Assembly: GCF_001015055.1 (NCBI RefSeq)
Contig: NZ_BBWZ01000005.1
Span: 1 to 64,000, forward strand
Length of the DNA stretch: 64,000 nucleotides
Source: Aneurinibacillus tyrosinisolvens
GTDB taxonomy: Bacteria; Bacillota; Bacilli; Aneurinibacillales; Aneurinibacillaceae
Direction: 5' to 3'
A program made the translations under genes and the position numbers. Below are positions 26,077 to 36,416 of this stretch, piece by piece; the first letter of the stretch is position 1; each line of letters starts with the position of its first letter. The notes under the pieces were generated by a model. The model was given only the letters and a program-made list of their open reading frames with translations, did not search any database and was not told the DNA's origin.

Positions 26077-26936
26077 CAGCAACGGTGATAAGCGGAAAAG
26101 AAGTAGCGGACGATATTCGTGCCGCATTACGGGAGGAAGTAAACGGTTTAAAGCAGCATGGAATTCTTCCGGGGTTAGCCGTGATTCTCATCGGTGACGA
26201 CCCCGCTTCGCACTCGTATGTAAAAGGAAAGATTAAAGGGTGTGAAGAAACCGGGATTTATTCTGAGGTTGTATACAAAGAAGCAGCGATTACCGAGGGT
26301 GAGCTATTGGATTTAATCGAAGCTTTTAATGAAAATCCGAACATTCATGGAATTCTTGTACAACTCCCTTTGCCTGCTCATATTTCTGAGAAGGCAGTCA
26401 TTGATAAAATCCGGGCCGATAAAGATGTGGATGGATTTACACCCGTGAATGTGGGGAATATGTTAATTGGGAACGATTGCTATTTACCGTGCACGCCCCA
26501 TGGTATTATTGAACTCATCAAGCGTTCAGGGCAGGAAATTTCTGGCAAGCATGCGGTTGTCATCGGGAGAAGCAATATTGTAGGAAAACCGGTAGCTATG
26601 TTATTATTGCAGGAAAACGCAACCGTAACAATCGCCCATTCACGCACACAGGATTTAGCTTCGGTGACAAAACAGGCCGACATTCTCGTCGTTGCCGTTG
26701 GAAGAGCGGAAATGATTGGTGCAGAATACATAAAACCGGGCGCTATCGTTATTGACGTAGGCGTGAACCGGGCAGCGAGCGGGAAGCTCGTCGGCGACGT
26801 GCAGTTTGAATCCGTTAAAGAGGCAGCCGGCTACATTACCCCTGTGCCGCGCGGCGTCGGCCCGATGACGATTACGATGCTTTTAAAAAATACCGTAGAA
26901 GCGGCAAAGAGGCTCGCGGGTCTGCCGCAGCAATAA
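26073..26936 (+). CDS. folD: Methylenetetrahydrofolate dehydrogenase/cyclohydrolase
   Basis: 287 residues; the ATG overlaps the previous stop (ATGA). Catalytic region [15 protein letters not shown] with Tyr49 and Lys53, the QLPLPAHI loop, the PCTPHGI segment, the NADP Rossmann motif [16 protein letters not shown] and [15 protein letters not shown] are all present. It converts 5,10-methylene-THF to 10-formyl-THF in the cytoplasm for purine synthesis and formylation. Confidence 0.96.
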   Translation: MTATVISGKEVADDIRAALREEVNGLKQHGILPGLAVILIGDDPASHSYVKGKIKGCEETGIYSEVVYKEAAITEGELLDLIEAFNENPNIHGILVQLPLPAHISEKAVIDKIRADKDVDGFTPVNVGNMLIGNDCYLPCTPHGIIELIKRSGQEISGKHAVVIGRSNIVGKPVAMLLLQENATVTIAHSRTQDLASVTKQADILVVAVGRAEMIGAEYIKPGAIVIDVGVNRAASGKLVGDVQFESVKEAAGYITPVPRGVGPMTITMLLKNTVEAAKRLAGLPQQ

Positions 26937-26960
26937 CGGGAGACAGGAAGGGCGAGCGCA

Positions 26961-28339
26961 GTGAACGAAAACCGGCAGATTTTTTCTGTGAAAGAAATTA
27001 CCCGGTACATTAAAGACACGATCGAGTTTGACGAACTGCTGCAGGATGTGTGGATCCGGGGTGAGCTTTCGAATTTCACCCACCACTCCCGCGGACATAT
27101 GTACTTCACCGTCAAAGACGAGGAGAGCCGGATGAAAGGCGTCATGTTCGCCGGACATAACCGGTACCTTAAATTTATCCCCAAGAACGGAACCCGGGTT
27201 TAATCCGAGGTTCCATCTCTGTGTATGAGAGGGACGGGCAGTACCAGCTGTATGCAAAAGAAATGCAGCCCGATGGAATAGGGAGCCTGTATCTCGCATA
27301 TGAACAATTAAAGGAACGCCTTGAAAAAGAAGGATTATTTTCGCCGGAACGAAAAAAGGCCATCCCGGCATATCCTCGGACCATCGGTGTCATTACGTCG
27401 CCGACCGGTGCAGCTGTACGCGATATTATTACCACAATCAAACGGCGGTACCCGGCAGGCCATATTTTGCTGTTCCCGGTTGCTGTGCAGGGGGAGTATG
27501 CGCCCCCCGGCATCAGCCGGGCCATCAGACAGCTGAATGAACGCGGAGAGGTGGATGTCATTATCGTTGGCCGGGGCGGCGGCTCCATCGAGGAATTGTG
27601 GGCGTTCAATGAAGAATCGGTTGCCCGGAGCATTTTTGATTCCGCCATTCCGGTCATTTCTGCTGTTGGGCACGAAACCGACTTTACGATTGCCGACTTC
27701 GTCGCTGATATGCGTGCCGCCACACCTACAGCCGCCGCTGAGATCGCTGTGCCTAATATCCTCGAACTGAAGGAGAGGATTCAGGGGTTATCGGGACGGC
27801 TGTCTACCTCGCTTCGCTACCAGGTCAGGCATATGCGGCAGCGGCTGGAAAAGATTCAGCGTTCTTATATCTTCCGCCAGCCTGGAAGGCAGATCGTTCA
27901 GTATGAACAGCAGCTTGATCGGCTGCAGGAACGGTTGAACAAAGCGGGGATTCAGTACAACAGGCAGAAACGAAGTGAATGGAACGAGCTGCACCAATCT
28001 CTTCTGCGGCACAATCCCGGGCTTCAGGTTGAGCGTGCCCAGAACAGCGTCCTGCAGCAGACGGAACGCTTGAAGAGGGCCATGGAGACAGCGCTGCATA
28101 CTGCCTCAGAGCAGCTCGATCGGAAACTCGCAAAGCTGGACGCGCTGAGTCCACTCAAGGTGATGCACCGCGGCTATTCGCTTGTATTTAAAGATGGGAT
28201 TCAGGAGCGCCAGCTCGTGAAAAGCGTAAACGATGTCAATCCGGGTGACCCGATTAAGGTACAGCTTAGAAACGGAACGCTGGATTGCCAAGTATGGGGA
28301 ATTGAAGGAGAGAAGATAGATGGCCAAGAAAAAGAATGA
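26961..28339 (+). pseudogene. xseA: xseA, exodeoxyribonuclease VII large subunit, frameshifted
   Basis: Start GTG at 26961. The first frame gives the OB-fold N-terminus ([52 protein letters not shown]) and stops at 27201-27203, straight after KNGTRV. The frame that continues, [18 protein letters not shown], is recovered by one extra T in the GTTT at 27198-27201. It runs intact through the catalytic domain (PRTIGVITSPTGAAVRDI, GRGGGSIEELWAFN, ISAVGHETDF) and coiled-coil to 28339. The complete protein would be about 459 residues, normal for XseA. It overlaps xseB by 20 bp. A sequencing indel is likelier than loss, since xseB is intact. Confidence 0.85.
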
Positions 28340-28565
28340 TTTGCCGTTTGAAGAGGCGATGGAGAAGCTGGAAGAGGTTGTGGAACAATTAGAAGCCGGG
28401 GAGGTGCCGCTGGAGAAGGCCATCGCTCTTTTTCAGGAAGGAATGGAGCTTTCGCGAACGTGCAGCAGCAAGCTGAGCGATGTTGAACAAAAAATAGAAA
28501 TGCTGCTTGAACAGGAAGGGGAGCAGAAGGTTGTTCCGTTCGAATTGGAGGGAGAAGAAGAGTGA
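28320..28565 (+). CDS. xseB: Exodeoxyribonuclease VII small subunit
   Basis: 81 residues, the usual size. The core PFEEAMEKLEEVVEQLEAGEVPLEKAIALFQEGMEL with a helical hairpin is diagnostic. It binds XseA to build ExoVII, which degrades single-stranded DNA. Its start lies inside the end of xseA and its stop overlaps the GTG of ispA, so the three are translationally coupled. Confidence 0.95.
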   Translation: MAKKKNDLPFEEAMEKLEEVVEQLEAGEVPLEKAIALFQEGMELSRTCSSKLSDVEQKIEMLLEQEGEQKVVPFELEGEEE

Positions 28566-29458
28566 GGGATGCTCGCCTTGCAGAATACATAAACGAAAAA
28601 GCGGCCCTAATTACAGACCACCTGTTAAAATCACTCGATACCCCGGATATACCTGAGGCGCTGCGCCAGTCGATGTCGTATTCGCTGCAGGCGGGGGGGA
28701 AACGGCTGCGCCCGGTTCTTGTTCTTGCCACGCTTGAAGCTTTTGATAAACCCGCTGATGCGGCGGTTCCGATTGCCTGTGCGATTGAAATGATTCATAC
28801 TTATTCGCTTATTCATGATGATTTACCGGCAATGGATAATGATGATTTTCGCCGGGGAAAACCGACGAACCATAAAGTATACGGGGAAGCGATGGCGATT
28901 CTAGCGGGGGACGCTCTTCTCACCTATGCATTCGAGGTGATTTGCCGGGCGGAAAACCTCGGAGTTCCAGCCTCTCGTCTTCTGCGGATTATATCCGAGC
29001 TTGCCTCCTGCGCCGGGGCGAAGGGAATGGTTGGCGGGCAAGCCGCCGACATGGAAGCGGAAAACAAGCAGCTTTCCCTAGCGGAACTGCAGTATATTCA
29101 CCAGCATAAGACCGCTGATCTGCTCGTGTTCTGCGCGCGCGCCGGGGCCATACTGGCCGGCGCCTCCGAGCGCCAGCTGGCCTCGCTTACCCGGTATGCA
29201 AACAATATCGGGCTTGCCTTCCAAATAAAAGATGACATTCTTGACGTCATCGGTGACGAAGAAAAAATCGGCAAGCCGGTGGGAAGCGATGCAGAGCGCA
29301 GCAAATCAACGTACCCGGCTCTGCTCGGGCTGGAGGAATCAACGGCGATTCTGCATACGCTAATCGAGGATGCCGGGGAGGCGTTAAGGGAAGCTCAGCT
29401 TCCAAGCGACAGCCTCCTGCATTCCCTCGCTGCTTTTATCATCCAGCGCGACCACTAG
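28562..29458 (+). CDS. ispA: Farnesyl diphosphate synthase (IspA)
   Basis: 298 residues with a GTG start overlapping the xseB stop, preceded by GGAGGGAGAAG. The two Asp-rich motifs are DDLPAMDNDD (first) and DDILD (second), with GGKRLRPVLVLATLEA and KTADLLVFCARAGAI. It condenses IPP with DMAPP and GPP to give farnesyl diphosphate. Next gene on the strand is dxs, but the intervening 885 bp hold a structured RNA (see OLE). Confidence 0.95.
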   Translation: MRDARLAEYINEKAALITDHLLKSLDTPDIPEALRQSMSYSLQAGGKRLRPVLVLATLEAFDKPADAAVPIACAIEMIHTYSLIHDDLPAMDNDDFRRGKPTNHKVYGEAMAILAGDALLTYAFEVICRAENLGVPASRLLRIISELASCAGAKGMVGGQAADMEAENKQLSLAELQYIHQHKTADLLVFCARAGAILAGASERQLASLTRYANNIGLAFQIKDDILDVIGDEEKIGKPVGSDAERSKSTYPALLGLEESTAILHTLIEDAGEALREAQLPSDSLLHSLAAFIIQRDH

Positions 29459-29514
29459 TAATGAGGCTTGATTCATTGTTGAAAGCCGGTATTTATGCTA
29501 TAATTTAAAGTACC

Positions 29515-30183
29515 TGAAGAGTGGTGCAGTATTCTAGTCAGTCTACCCTTTCTGAAGGCGGGGCTAAAAATCCGCCAAAGGGCACATCGATGAAGTCCCT
29601 GGTGCAGGCTCACGACGCCCAGTCGGGGGTCTGTGGTGGGGGTTAAGGTTGGAGGGCGATCCACAATGGCATGTGGGCGTTGACCCTCCTTCCGCGGAGG
29701 CCCAGGTGCGTGGCATCGCGATAGCATCGCTTGCCATGGCCTGGGGTATGAACCTGTATCCAGTCCTGTTTGCTGTTTGCGCAGGAGTGAACGTACAGCG
29801 TAGCCTGCCTTGCGTGGTGCAGAAGGGATTGCCGGATTCAGGATTCGCGTTTTTTTTGGCCAAAAAATACGATTTCGGTGCGGCATGAAATTTGTACTGC
29901 AAAAGAGGCTAGGAAGGCGGTTCAGGGCTGTAGAGGAAATCTCCTAGACTGTTCGCACGCAGCGTAGCTTTGTGAGGATTGAAGTGTGTACTAAGTGGCA
30001 ATCCAGTCCGGCTTCCGGTGACGGAGCTGAGAGAAGCGTAAAGGGAAACCGCCCGTAACGGCGACGTTGGGGTGTCTTTTCTGGGAAATCCTACTGGACC
30101 TAAGACACAGGTTTTACTCGCAGAGTGACCACTCTCTTACATATCGACGGCGGGTCGTGACCATACTGGTTGCGGCTTTTTTA
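29515..30183 (+). ncRNA. Probable OLE RNA (ornate large extremophilic RNA)
   Basis: A stretch of roughly 670 nt in the ispA-dxs gap has no credible protein gene in any frame, is richer in GC than typical intergenic DNA and is dense in short complementary segments. One example is GGCGGGGCT/ATCCGCC near 29556. It holds purine-rich, GNRA-like and conserved-looking pieces such as GATGAAGTCCCTGGTGC and TCACGACGCCCAGTCGGGG. OLE RNAs are 600-700 nt, bind membrane proteins OapA/B/C and lie between ispA and dxs in Bacillales and Clostridia such as Alkalihalobacillus halodurans. Size, position and structure agree. Unlike those, no oapA gene lies beside it. Boundaries are estimates; a T-run follows near 30177-30182. 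Rfam RF01071 would decide it. Confidence 0.75.
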
Positions 30184-30343
30184 CTGATAAGAAAGTATAT
30201 CTTGCTTTAAAGTCATAGAGAAAAAGACCGTAAGGTTAAAAACGTTAGAGTCAATTGGTTTTTATTTTTTGTTTGTGATACCATGTTGTTAATTTCACCG
30301 TATAGTATACTAGAATGAAACGCGCGAAAGTGAGGAGTTTTCC

Positions 30344-32227
30344 TTGTTATCGACCATCAACTCCCCTGAGGATTTAAAAAAACTAAATATTGCCGAGTTA
30401 ACTGAACTTGCCGGGGAAATAAGAGAGTTTCTCGTTTCCAACCTTTCCGTAACTGGAGGGCATCTGGCACCGAATCTTGGCGTTGTAGAGCTAACGCTTG
30501 CTTTGCACTATCTTTTTAACAGCCCACAGGACAAGTTTATCTGGGATGTAGGGCACCAGGCGTATGTCCACAAGATGCTGACAGGGCGTATGGAGCAATT
30601 TGACACCCTGCGCCAATACAAAGGATTGTGCGGATTTCCAAAGCGAAATGAGAGCGAGCACGATGTGTGGGAAACCGGGCACAGCAGCACCTCCCTGTCA
30701 GCAGCGATGGGAATGGCGATTGCCCGTGACCTGAAAAAAGAAAAACATAATGTCATTGCTATCATCGGAGACGGCGCTCTAACAGGCGGGATGGCCCTGG
30801 AGGCGATTAACCATATCGGCCACGAAGGTAAAAATTTGACGATTATTTTAAATGATAATGAAATGTCCATCGCTCCGAATGTCGGGGCTCTGCATAATTA
30901 CCTTGGTAAATTAAGGACGAACGGCAGCTATAAGCGAGCGAAAGAGGAAGCGGAATACTTGCTCAAAAAGATACCCGCCGTCGGCAACACGGTGGCTAAA
31001 ATGGCGGAGCGGCTAAAGGATGGCATGAAATATCTCGTTGTTCCCGGGGTTTGGTTTGAGGAATTAGGCTTTACTTATCTCGGACCGATCGATGGCCACG
31101 ATTTACCAGGATTGATAGAAACCCTGCGCCAGGCGGAAAACACCAAAGGGCCTGTCCTTGTTCACGTCATCACGAAAAAAGGAAAGGGCTATGCGCCTGC
31201 AGAAGCCGCCTCAGATACATTCCATGGAGTCGGCACATATAAAATAGAGAGCGGAGAAGTCTATAAGGCAGAAGGGCCTCCCAGCTACACGAGCGTCTTC
31301 GGCAAAACGATCGAGAAGCTGGCTGCCGATGATCCGCGCATTATTGCGATTACGGCAGCAATGCCGAGCGGCACAGGGCTTACCGGGTTCGCTAAAAAGT
31401 TTCCGGAACGTTTCTTCGACGTTGGAATCGCCGAGCAGCATGCGACGACGATGGCAGCCTCCATTGCTACACAGGGGTTAAAGCCGGTGTTCGCTGTGTA
31501 CTCGACCTTCTTACAGCGCGGATATGACCAGCTCGTTCACGACGTATGCCGGCAAAATCTAAATGTAACGTTTGCGATTGATCGTGCCGGGTTTGTTGGA
31601 GCCGACGGCGAGACACACCAGGGTGTGTACGACATCGCTTATCTGCGAAGCATTCCAAATATGACGATTATGATGCCGAAGGATGAAAATGAGCTGCAGC
31701 ATATGGTAAATACGGCGCTTCACTACGAGGAAGGCCCTATCGCATTCCGCTATCCGCGCGGGAACGGAGAGGGCGTAAAGATGGATGAAGAACTGAAGGT
31801 GCTTCCGATTGGTAAAGCGGAGGTTCTTCGGGAAGGAGCGCACGTCGCTATCGTTGCGTTCGGAAACATGGTGCCTACCGCCTACAAAGCGGCTGACCTG
31901 TTGAAGGCCGAAGGAATCCAGCCGATGCTCATTAACGCGCGCTTTGCCAAACCCCTTGACGAACAATTGCTTAATGCGCTTGCAAGAGACGGATACAGCG
32001 TGATTACGCTTGAGGAAGGGTCTTTGAAGGGCGGCTTCGGCAGTGCCGTGCTTGAGCATTATGCAGGGGCCGGTTACCACGATATGGTCGTGGAGCCAAT
32101 GGCGATTCCGGATTATTACGTAGAGCACGGAAGCGTGGGCGAACAGAGAGCGGAAACGGGATTAACGCCGGAAAACGTGGCGCAGAAAGTCCGCTCCCTA
32201 TGGCCGGCGAGGAGGCAAAGAGCGTAG
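30344..32227 (+). CDS. dxs: 1-Deoxy-D-xylulose-5-phosphate synthase
   Basis: 627 residues; TTG start with GAGGAG. The TPP-binding [18 protein letters not shown] with [12 protein letters not shown], the [15 protein letters not shown] region, [15 protein letters not shown] and [22 protein letters not shown] are all present. It makes DXP from pyruvate and glyceraldehyde 3-phosphate, the first step of the MEP isoprenoid pathway. The leader between the RNA and dxs (30184-30343) is AT-rich. dxs may be transcribed from the upstream operon through the RNA, or from its own weak promoter. tlyA follows by 3 bp. Confidence 0.97.
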   Translation: MLSTINSPEDLKKLNIAELTELAGEIREFLVSNLSVTGGHLAPNLGVVELTLALHYLFNSPQDKFIWDVGHQAYVHKMLTGRMEQFDTLRQYKGLCGFPKRNESEHDVWETGHSSTSLSAAMGMAIARDLKKEKHNVIAIIGDGALTGGMALEAINHIGHEGKNLTIILNDNEMSIAPNVGALHNYLGKLRTNGSYKRAKEEAEYLLKKIPAVGNTVAKMAERLKDGMKYLVVPGVWFEELGFTYLGPIDGHDLPGLIETLRQAENTKGPVLVHVITKKGKGYAPAEAASDTFHGVGTYKIESGEVYKAEGPPSYTSVFGKTIEKLAADDPRIIAITAAMPSGTGLTGFAKKFPERFFDVGIAEQHATTMAASIATQGLKPVFAVYSTFLQRGYDQLVHDVCRQNLNVTFAIDRAGFVGADGETHQGVYDIAYLRSIPNMTIMMPKDENELQHMVNTALHYEEGPIAFRYPRGNGEGVKMDEELKVLPIGKAEVLREGAHVAIVAFGNMVPTAYKAADLLKAEGIQPMLINARFAKPLDEQLLNALARDGYSVITLEEGSLKGGFGSAVLEHYAGAGYHDMVVEPMAIPDYYVEHGSVGEQRAETGLTPENVAQKVRSLWPARRQRA

Positions 32228-32230
32228 CTG

Positions 32231-33043
32231 ATGGCAAGAAAAGAACGAATTGACGTACGGCTTGTCCAGGAAGGATTTTTTCCAAGCAGAGAAAAAGCGA
32301 GGGCCGCAATCATGGCGGGCCTCGTTTATGTGGAAACCGAACGGTATGACAAGCCCGGAACAAAAGTGGATGCAGAGAAGCCGATTTCCGTCAAGGGACA
32401 GGTTCACCCGTATGTCAGCCGGGGCGGGCTGAAACTGGAGAAGGCGCTCCGGACATTTAATATTGACTTGACCGATGCGGTTGTGATGGACATCGGCGCT
32501 TCCACGGGCGGATTTACGGACTGTGCTCTGCAGCACGGGGCACGGCTTGTGTATGCAATTGATGTCGGGTATGGCCAGTTAGACTGGTCGCTGCGGCAAA
32601 ATGAAAAGGTTGTCGTTATGGAGAGGACAAACTTCCGCCATTTAAAGGCGGAGGAGTGGCAGGGGGAAAAGGTGCAGTTTGCCACCATCGATGTATCGTT
32701 TATTTCTCTCCGCCTCATTCTTCCCGTCCTTAAGGAGTTCCTTGATGAGGGGGCCCGTGTGCTGGCGCTCGTTAAGCCGCAGTTTGAGGCTGGCAGGGAT
32801 CAGGTTGGAAAGCATGGTGTTGTCCGCGATCCGGCTGTTCATAGGGAAGTTCTGCGGAATACGCTGCAATTTAGCCAGCAAATCGGCTTTCACATGAGAG
32901 GCGTCTCCTTCTCTCCGATTACAGGCGGAGAAGGAAACATTGAGTTTCTTTTCGACCTTGAATGGTCCTACCTGCCTGCTGCCCAAATCGATTGGGAAGG
33001 GAAAATGGACGAAATTGTCCGTGAGGCGCATGCAACGTTTTAA
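32231..33043 (+). CDS. tlyA: TlyA-family rRNA methyltransferase
   Basis: 270 residues. The N-terminal S4 RNA-binding domain (ERIDVRLVQEGFFPSREKARAAIMAGLVYV) is followed by an FtsJ-like Rossmann methyltransferase: SAM motif DIGASTGGFTDCAL at about 81-94, FATIDVSFISLRLILP, and LVKPQFEAGRD. TlyA proteins 2'-O-methylate rRNA (C1409 of 16S and C1920 of 23S in Mycobacterium). It sits directly after dxs as in many Bacillales. Confidence 0.93.
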   Translation: MARKERIDVRLVQEGFFPSREKARAAIMAGLVYVETERYDKPGTKVDAEKPISVKGQVHPYVSRGGLKLEKALRTFNIDLTDAVVMDIGASTGGFTDCALQHGARLVYAIDVGYGQLDWSLRQNEKVVVMERTNFRHLKAEEWQGEKVQFATIDVSFISLRLILPVLKEFLDEGARVLALVKPQFEAGRDQVGKHGVVRDPAVHREVLRNTLQFSQQIGFHMRGVSFSPITGGEGNIEFLFDLEWSYLPAAQIDWEGKMDEIVREAHATF

Positions 33044-33190
33044 TGGAACCGGCGTGTGAATGAGCGTCCAAGGGGTGGCACTAACCTGCCGCCTCTTTTT
33101 GCATTTTTATGCATTTCTTTTTGAAAAAAGGTATAATAGGAAAAGAAAAATGCTGTTCGCTGTTTACCCTTTTATATTGAGGTGTTTTTT

Positions 33191-34048
33191 TTGAAAACCA
33201 TTGGAATTGCAATGAATAAGGATAAACCGAATGCCTGGCTTGTGGCACGTGAGCTTGTAAGGCTTCTTGAAGAGAAGAACGCCGGCGTATACATTGATCA
33301 AGTCGTAGCGAACCACATAGAAAGACAGGACCTCGCGCTTCCGATTGCGGATTTTCATAAGCATGTTGATATTATTTTCGTGCTTGGCGGAGACGGTACA
33401 CTTATCGGGCTAGCGAGGGAAATTGCTCCGCACTCCATTCCGATCCTCGGGATTAACCTCGGGCACCTCGGATTTTTGTCGGAATCGGAGCCGGATGACT
33501 TACCGCATGCTGTTGATCAGATTTTGAATGGGGATTATTGCGTGGAACACCGGATGATGCTGGAGACGGAAGTTATAAGAAATGGAAACCGCATCAATCA
33601 ATCGGTCGCACTTAACGATATCGGCATTGCCAAAGGAAGCTTTGGACGGATGATTAAGTGTACAGTATATGTTGATGATTTGTATGTAGGGACATATAAC
33701 GGTGACGGCATTATTGTTTCCACCCCAACAGGCTCAACCGCTTATTCGCTGTCTGCGGGAGGGCCGATTGTCGTCCCGTATATTAGCGCGATTTTACTTA
33801 CACCTATAGCACCGCATTCCCTCACGGCCAGACCGATGGTTCTTCCCTGTGATGAAGAAATACATGTCGTAGTTGATGCCACGCACCAGGATATTGGACT
33901 TACGATTGACGGCCAACTGGGCTACCCGCTGGAGCTGGATGATGAAATTGTCATCCGCCGCTCCCCGCATATGACTTCACTAATTAAATGGAAAGAGCGG
34001 AGTTTTTTTGAGGTCGTCCGGAAAAAATTGCAGGGGGAAGGTCCGTAG
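33191..34048 (+). CDS. nadK: NAD kinase
   Basis: 285 residues from the TTG at 33191 (AGGTG six bases upstream); a GTG three codons earlier overlaps the ribosome binding site. The catalytic GGDGTLIGLAREI, NLGHLGFLSE, NGDGIIVSTPTGSTAYSLSAGGPI and the C-terminal LTIDGQLGYPL define the family. It phosphorylates NAD to NADP with ATP or polyphosphate. It belongs to the tlyA-nadK-argR-recN string. Confidence 0.95.
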   Translation: MKTIGIAMNKDKPNAWLVARELVRLLEEKNAGVYIDQVVANHIERQDLALPIADFHKHVDIIFVLGGDGTLIGLAREIAPHSIPILGINLGHLGFLSESEPDDLPHAVDQILNGDYCVEHRMMLETEVIRNGNRINQSVALNDIGIAKGSFGRMIKCTVYVDDLYVGTYNGDGIIVSTPTGSTAYSLSAGGPIVVPYISAILLTPIAPHSLTARPMVLPCDEEIHVVVDATHQDIGLTIDGQLGYPLELDDEIVIRRSPHMTSLIKWKERSFFEVVRKKLQGEGP

Positions 34049-34090
34049 ACAGGGCTATCCGCCACTGAGGTTTAACATGGAGGGAAAAGT

Positions 34091-34540
34091 ATGAATAAGG
34101 GCCAGCGCCATATAAAAATCAGGGAAATTATTACACGCAATGACGTTGAAACACAGGATGAACTTGTGGACTTTCTTTGCGCAGCGGGTTTTAACGTGAC
34201 CCAGGCCACCGTATCAAGAGATATTAAAGAACTGCACCTTGTGAAAGTGCCGACAAACGACGGAAGATATAAGTATTCCCTGCCGGCGGATCAACGCTTT
34301 AACCCTCAGCATAAGCTGAAGCGGACGCTTATCGACAGCTTTATAAGCATCGATAAGACAGACAACCTGCTGGTAATGAAAACAATGCCGGGGAATGCCA
34401 ATGCCGTCGGTGCTTTAATCGATAACCTGGAATGGCCGGAAATCCTCGGTACGATATGCGGGGATGATACCATTCTTATTATTTGCCGCGGCAGAGAAAA
34501 TGCGGACGAAATGTCGCAGCGTTTTATTGACATGCTTTAG
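34091..34540 (+). CDS. argR: Arginine repressor (AhrC/ArgR)
   Basis: 149 residues. The winged-helix DNA-binding N-terminus ([41 protein letters not shown]) and the C-terminal arginine-binding hexamer domain with [14 protein letters not shown] are complete. It represses arginine synthesis and activates catabolism in B. subtilis. There, its mRNA is the target of the SR1 RNA, of which a homologue lies at 48111-48360 in this window. It is 18 bp upstream of recN, the conserved neighbour. Confidence 0.95.
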   Translation: MNKGQRHIKIREIITRNDVETQDELVDFLCAAGFNVTQATVSRDIKELHLVKVPTNDGRYKYSLPADQRFNPQHKLKRTLIDSFISIDKTDNLLVMKTMPGNANAVGALIDNLEWPEILGTICGDDTILIICRGRENADEMSQRFIDML

Positions 34541-34558
34541 GCGAGGAGGGTCTTTGCG

Positions 34559-36283
34559 ATGCTTCTTGAATTAACCATCAAAAATTTTGCAGTAATTAAA
34601 CAAGTCTCCGTTTCCTTTGGGCGGGGGCTTACTATCTTAACCGGTGAGACCGGTGCCGGAAAATCGATTCTAATTGATGCACTCGGCCTGCTCCTTGGAG
34701 CAAGAGGTTCTTCTGATTACATCCGTTATGGCTGCAAAAAAGCTGAAATTGAGGGGCTGTTTGACTTCGAAGGTGAAGCTCCTGCACTCGGTATTTTGCG
34801 GCAGCTTGGGGTGGAAACGGAAGAAAGTATGATCATCGTACGCCGTGAACTTACAAACGCAGGGAAAACGATTTGCCGCATTAATGGGCAGCTCGTAACG
34901 CTGGCGATGCTGCGTGAACTTGCCCCGTGGCTCATTAATATTCACGGGCAGCATGAACACCAGTCCCTCATGCAGGGAGAGCGCCACATCGACTGGGTTG
35001 ATGCTTTTGGTGATGAAAAAGCGAGCCCGGCTCTCCGGGAGTTCGGCAAGTTGTATAGCCGCTATCAGGAGCTGCGTTCGGAGCTTGACTACATTTCTTC
35101 CAATGAGCGGGAAATGGTGCAGCGCATGGATATGTACCGGTTTCAACTGGAGGAAATCGTGTCTGCGAACCTTAAGCCGACAGAAGATGAGGAACTTCAC
35201 AAGGAGAGAAAGCGCCTGACCGGCGGTGAGAAAATGGTACGGGGTCTCGAAGATGCCTATCAGTCGCTTGTTGGGGAACAGCGCGGGGTTGATTGGGTGA
35301 GTAACGCAATGGCCAATTTGGAGACGGTGCTGCCCTATGATGAAGAATTGCGCGAAACACATCAGATGATTGAGAACGCGTTCTACCAAATTGAGGAGGC
35401 GGCACGAACGATAAGGGCCTACCGCGACAACATCGAATTTGATCCGGAGCGGCTGTCCCAAATCGAGAGCCGATTGGATGAAATCACACGTTTGAAACGA
35501 AAGTATGGCCTTTCCGTAGATGAAATTCTCGAATATGCGGCATCGATTGAAGATGAACTGGACGGCATGGAGAACCGGGACTCGCGGATTGAAGAATTGC
35601 AGAAGAAGCTTAGGGAGACGGCCCTGGACCTGGCAGTGGAAGCGATCGAGCTGTCCCAGATTCGCGCGAAAGTATCACATACACTGTCCGCAGCCATCGA
35701 ACAGGAGCTAAAGGATCTGCATATGTCACGGGCACGGTTTGAAATTGCGGTCACCCAGGAAGAAGATCCGAAAGGACTTGATATCGAAGGGACCAAATTC
35801 CGCCTTACATCCAGAGGGATCGACCAGGTCGAGTTCCTTATCGCTCCGAACCCCGGGGAGCCGCTGCGCCCTGTCTCCAAAATCGCATCAGGCGGGGAGC
35901 TGTCCCGTATCATGCTGGCGATGAAGACCATTCTGGCGGATGCGGAAAATATTGATACCATGATTTTCGATGAGGTCGATACCGGGGTGAGCGGACGTGC
36001 GGCCCAGGCGATTGCGGAGAAGCTTGTCCGCGTTTCCCGCAGGCGGCAGGTTCTTTGTATTACGCACCTGCCGCAGGTGGCAAGCATGGCGGATGCCCAC
36101 CTGCGGATTGAAAAACAAATGGACGAGCAGGAAACCCAGACAAGCGTTGAGCAGCTCACGTATGAGGAACAGGTCATCGAGCTTGCAAGAATGCTTGGAG
36201 GCGTTGAAGTCACGGAAACAACAAGGGAACATGCCAGGGAAATGCTGGCCCAGGCAGCGCTAATCAAAGAAAAACTGGGTTGA
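34559..36283 (+). CDS. recN: DNA repair protein RecN
   Basis: 574 residues, an SMC-like ATPase. Walker A GETGAGKSILIDAL lies at about 30-43 and coiled-coil arms occupy about 160-390. The signature SGGELSRIMLAMK precedes Walker B TMIFDEVDTGVSGRAAQAIAEKL; the D-loop is in the same segment. It holds broken DNA ends together early in recombinational repair. The start at the ATG (34559) is set by GAGGAGGG. Confidence 0.96.
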   Translation: MLLELTIKNFAVIKQVSVSFGRGLTILTGETGAGKSILIDALGLLLGARGSSDYIRYGCKKAEIEGLFDFEGEAPALGILRQLGVETEESMIIVRRELTNAGKTICRINGQLVTLAMLRELAPWLINIHGQHEHQSLMQGERHIDWVDAFGDEKASPALREFGKLYSRYQELRSELDYISSNEREMVQRMDMYRFQLEEIVSANLKPTEDEELHKERKRLTGGEKMVRGLEDAYQSLVGEQRGVDWVSNAMANLETVLPYDEELRETHQMIENAFYQIEEAARTIRAYRDNIEFDPERLSQIESRLDEITRLKRKYGLSVDEILEYAASIEDELDGMENRDSRIEELQKKLRETALDLAVEAIELSQIRAKVSHTLSAAIEQELKDLHMSRARFEIAVTQEEDPKGLDIEGTKFRLTSRGIDQVEFLIAPNPGEPLRPVSKIASGGELSRIMLAMKTILADAENIDTMIFDEVDTGVSGRAAQAIAEKLVRVSRRRQVLCITHLPQVASMADAHLRIEKQMDEQETQTSVEQLTYEEQVIELARMLGGVEVTETTREHAREMLAQAALIKEKLG

Positions 36284-36416
36284 TTACTAAACAGGAGGGG
36301 CAAAAGGAATACATTGTTTAAGGGTACCGTGTTATAAATGCAGCCGCGTACGGAAACATTAGTAGTACAGAAATATGGAGGTGTAGGTAGGGAACGTGTA
36401 GGAGCGTGATGACCCG

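Noticed and set aside
27195-27203. Programmed frameshift in xseA
   Set aside because: No slippery heptamer or downstream stem-loop is evident, and other genes show comparable homopolymer shifts.
29473-29902. ORFs of 112 and 137 residues on the minus strand and one of 79 residues on the plus strand inside the ispA-dxs gap
   Set aside because: They overlap one another, lack ribosome binding sites and known domains, and lie within the structured RNA region, so they are chance open frames.
29515-30183. Group I/II intron, tmRNA or RNase P RNA as an alternative to OLE
   Set aside because: No intron-encoded protein or split gene, no tRNA-like ends and no tag-peptide frame; the ispA-dxs context favours OLE.
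30186-30199. 14-nt match with the first arm of the palindrome at 38814-38827, considered as a second repeat copy
   Set aside because: Several 14-nt matches are expected by chance in 64 kb, and the match does not extend.
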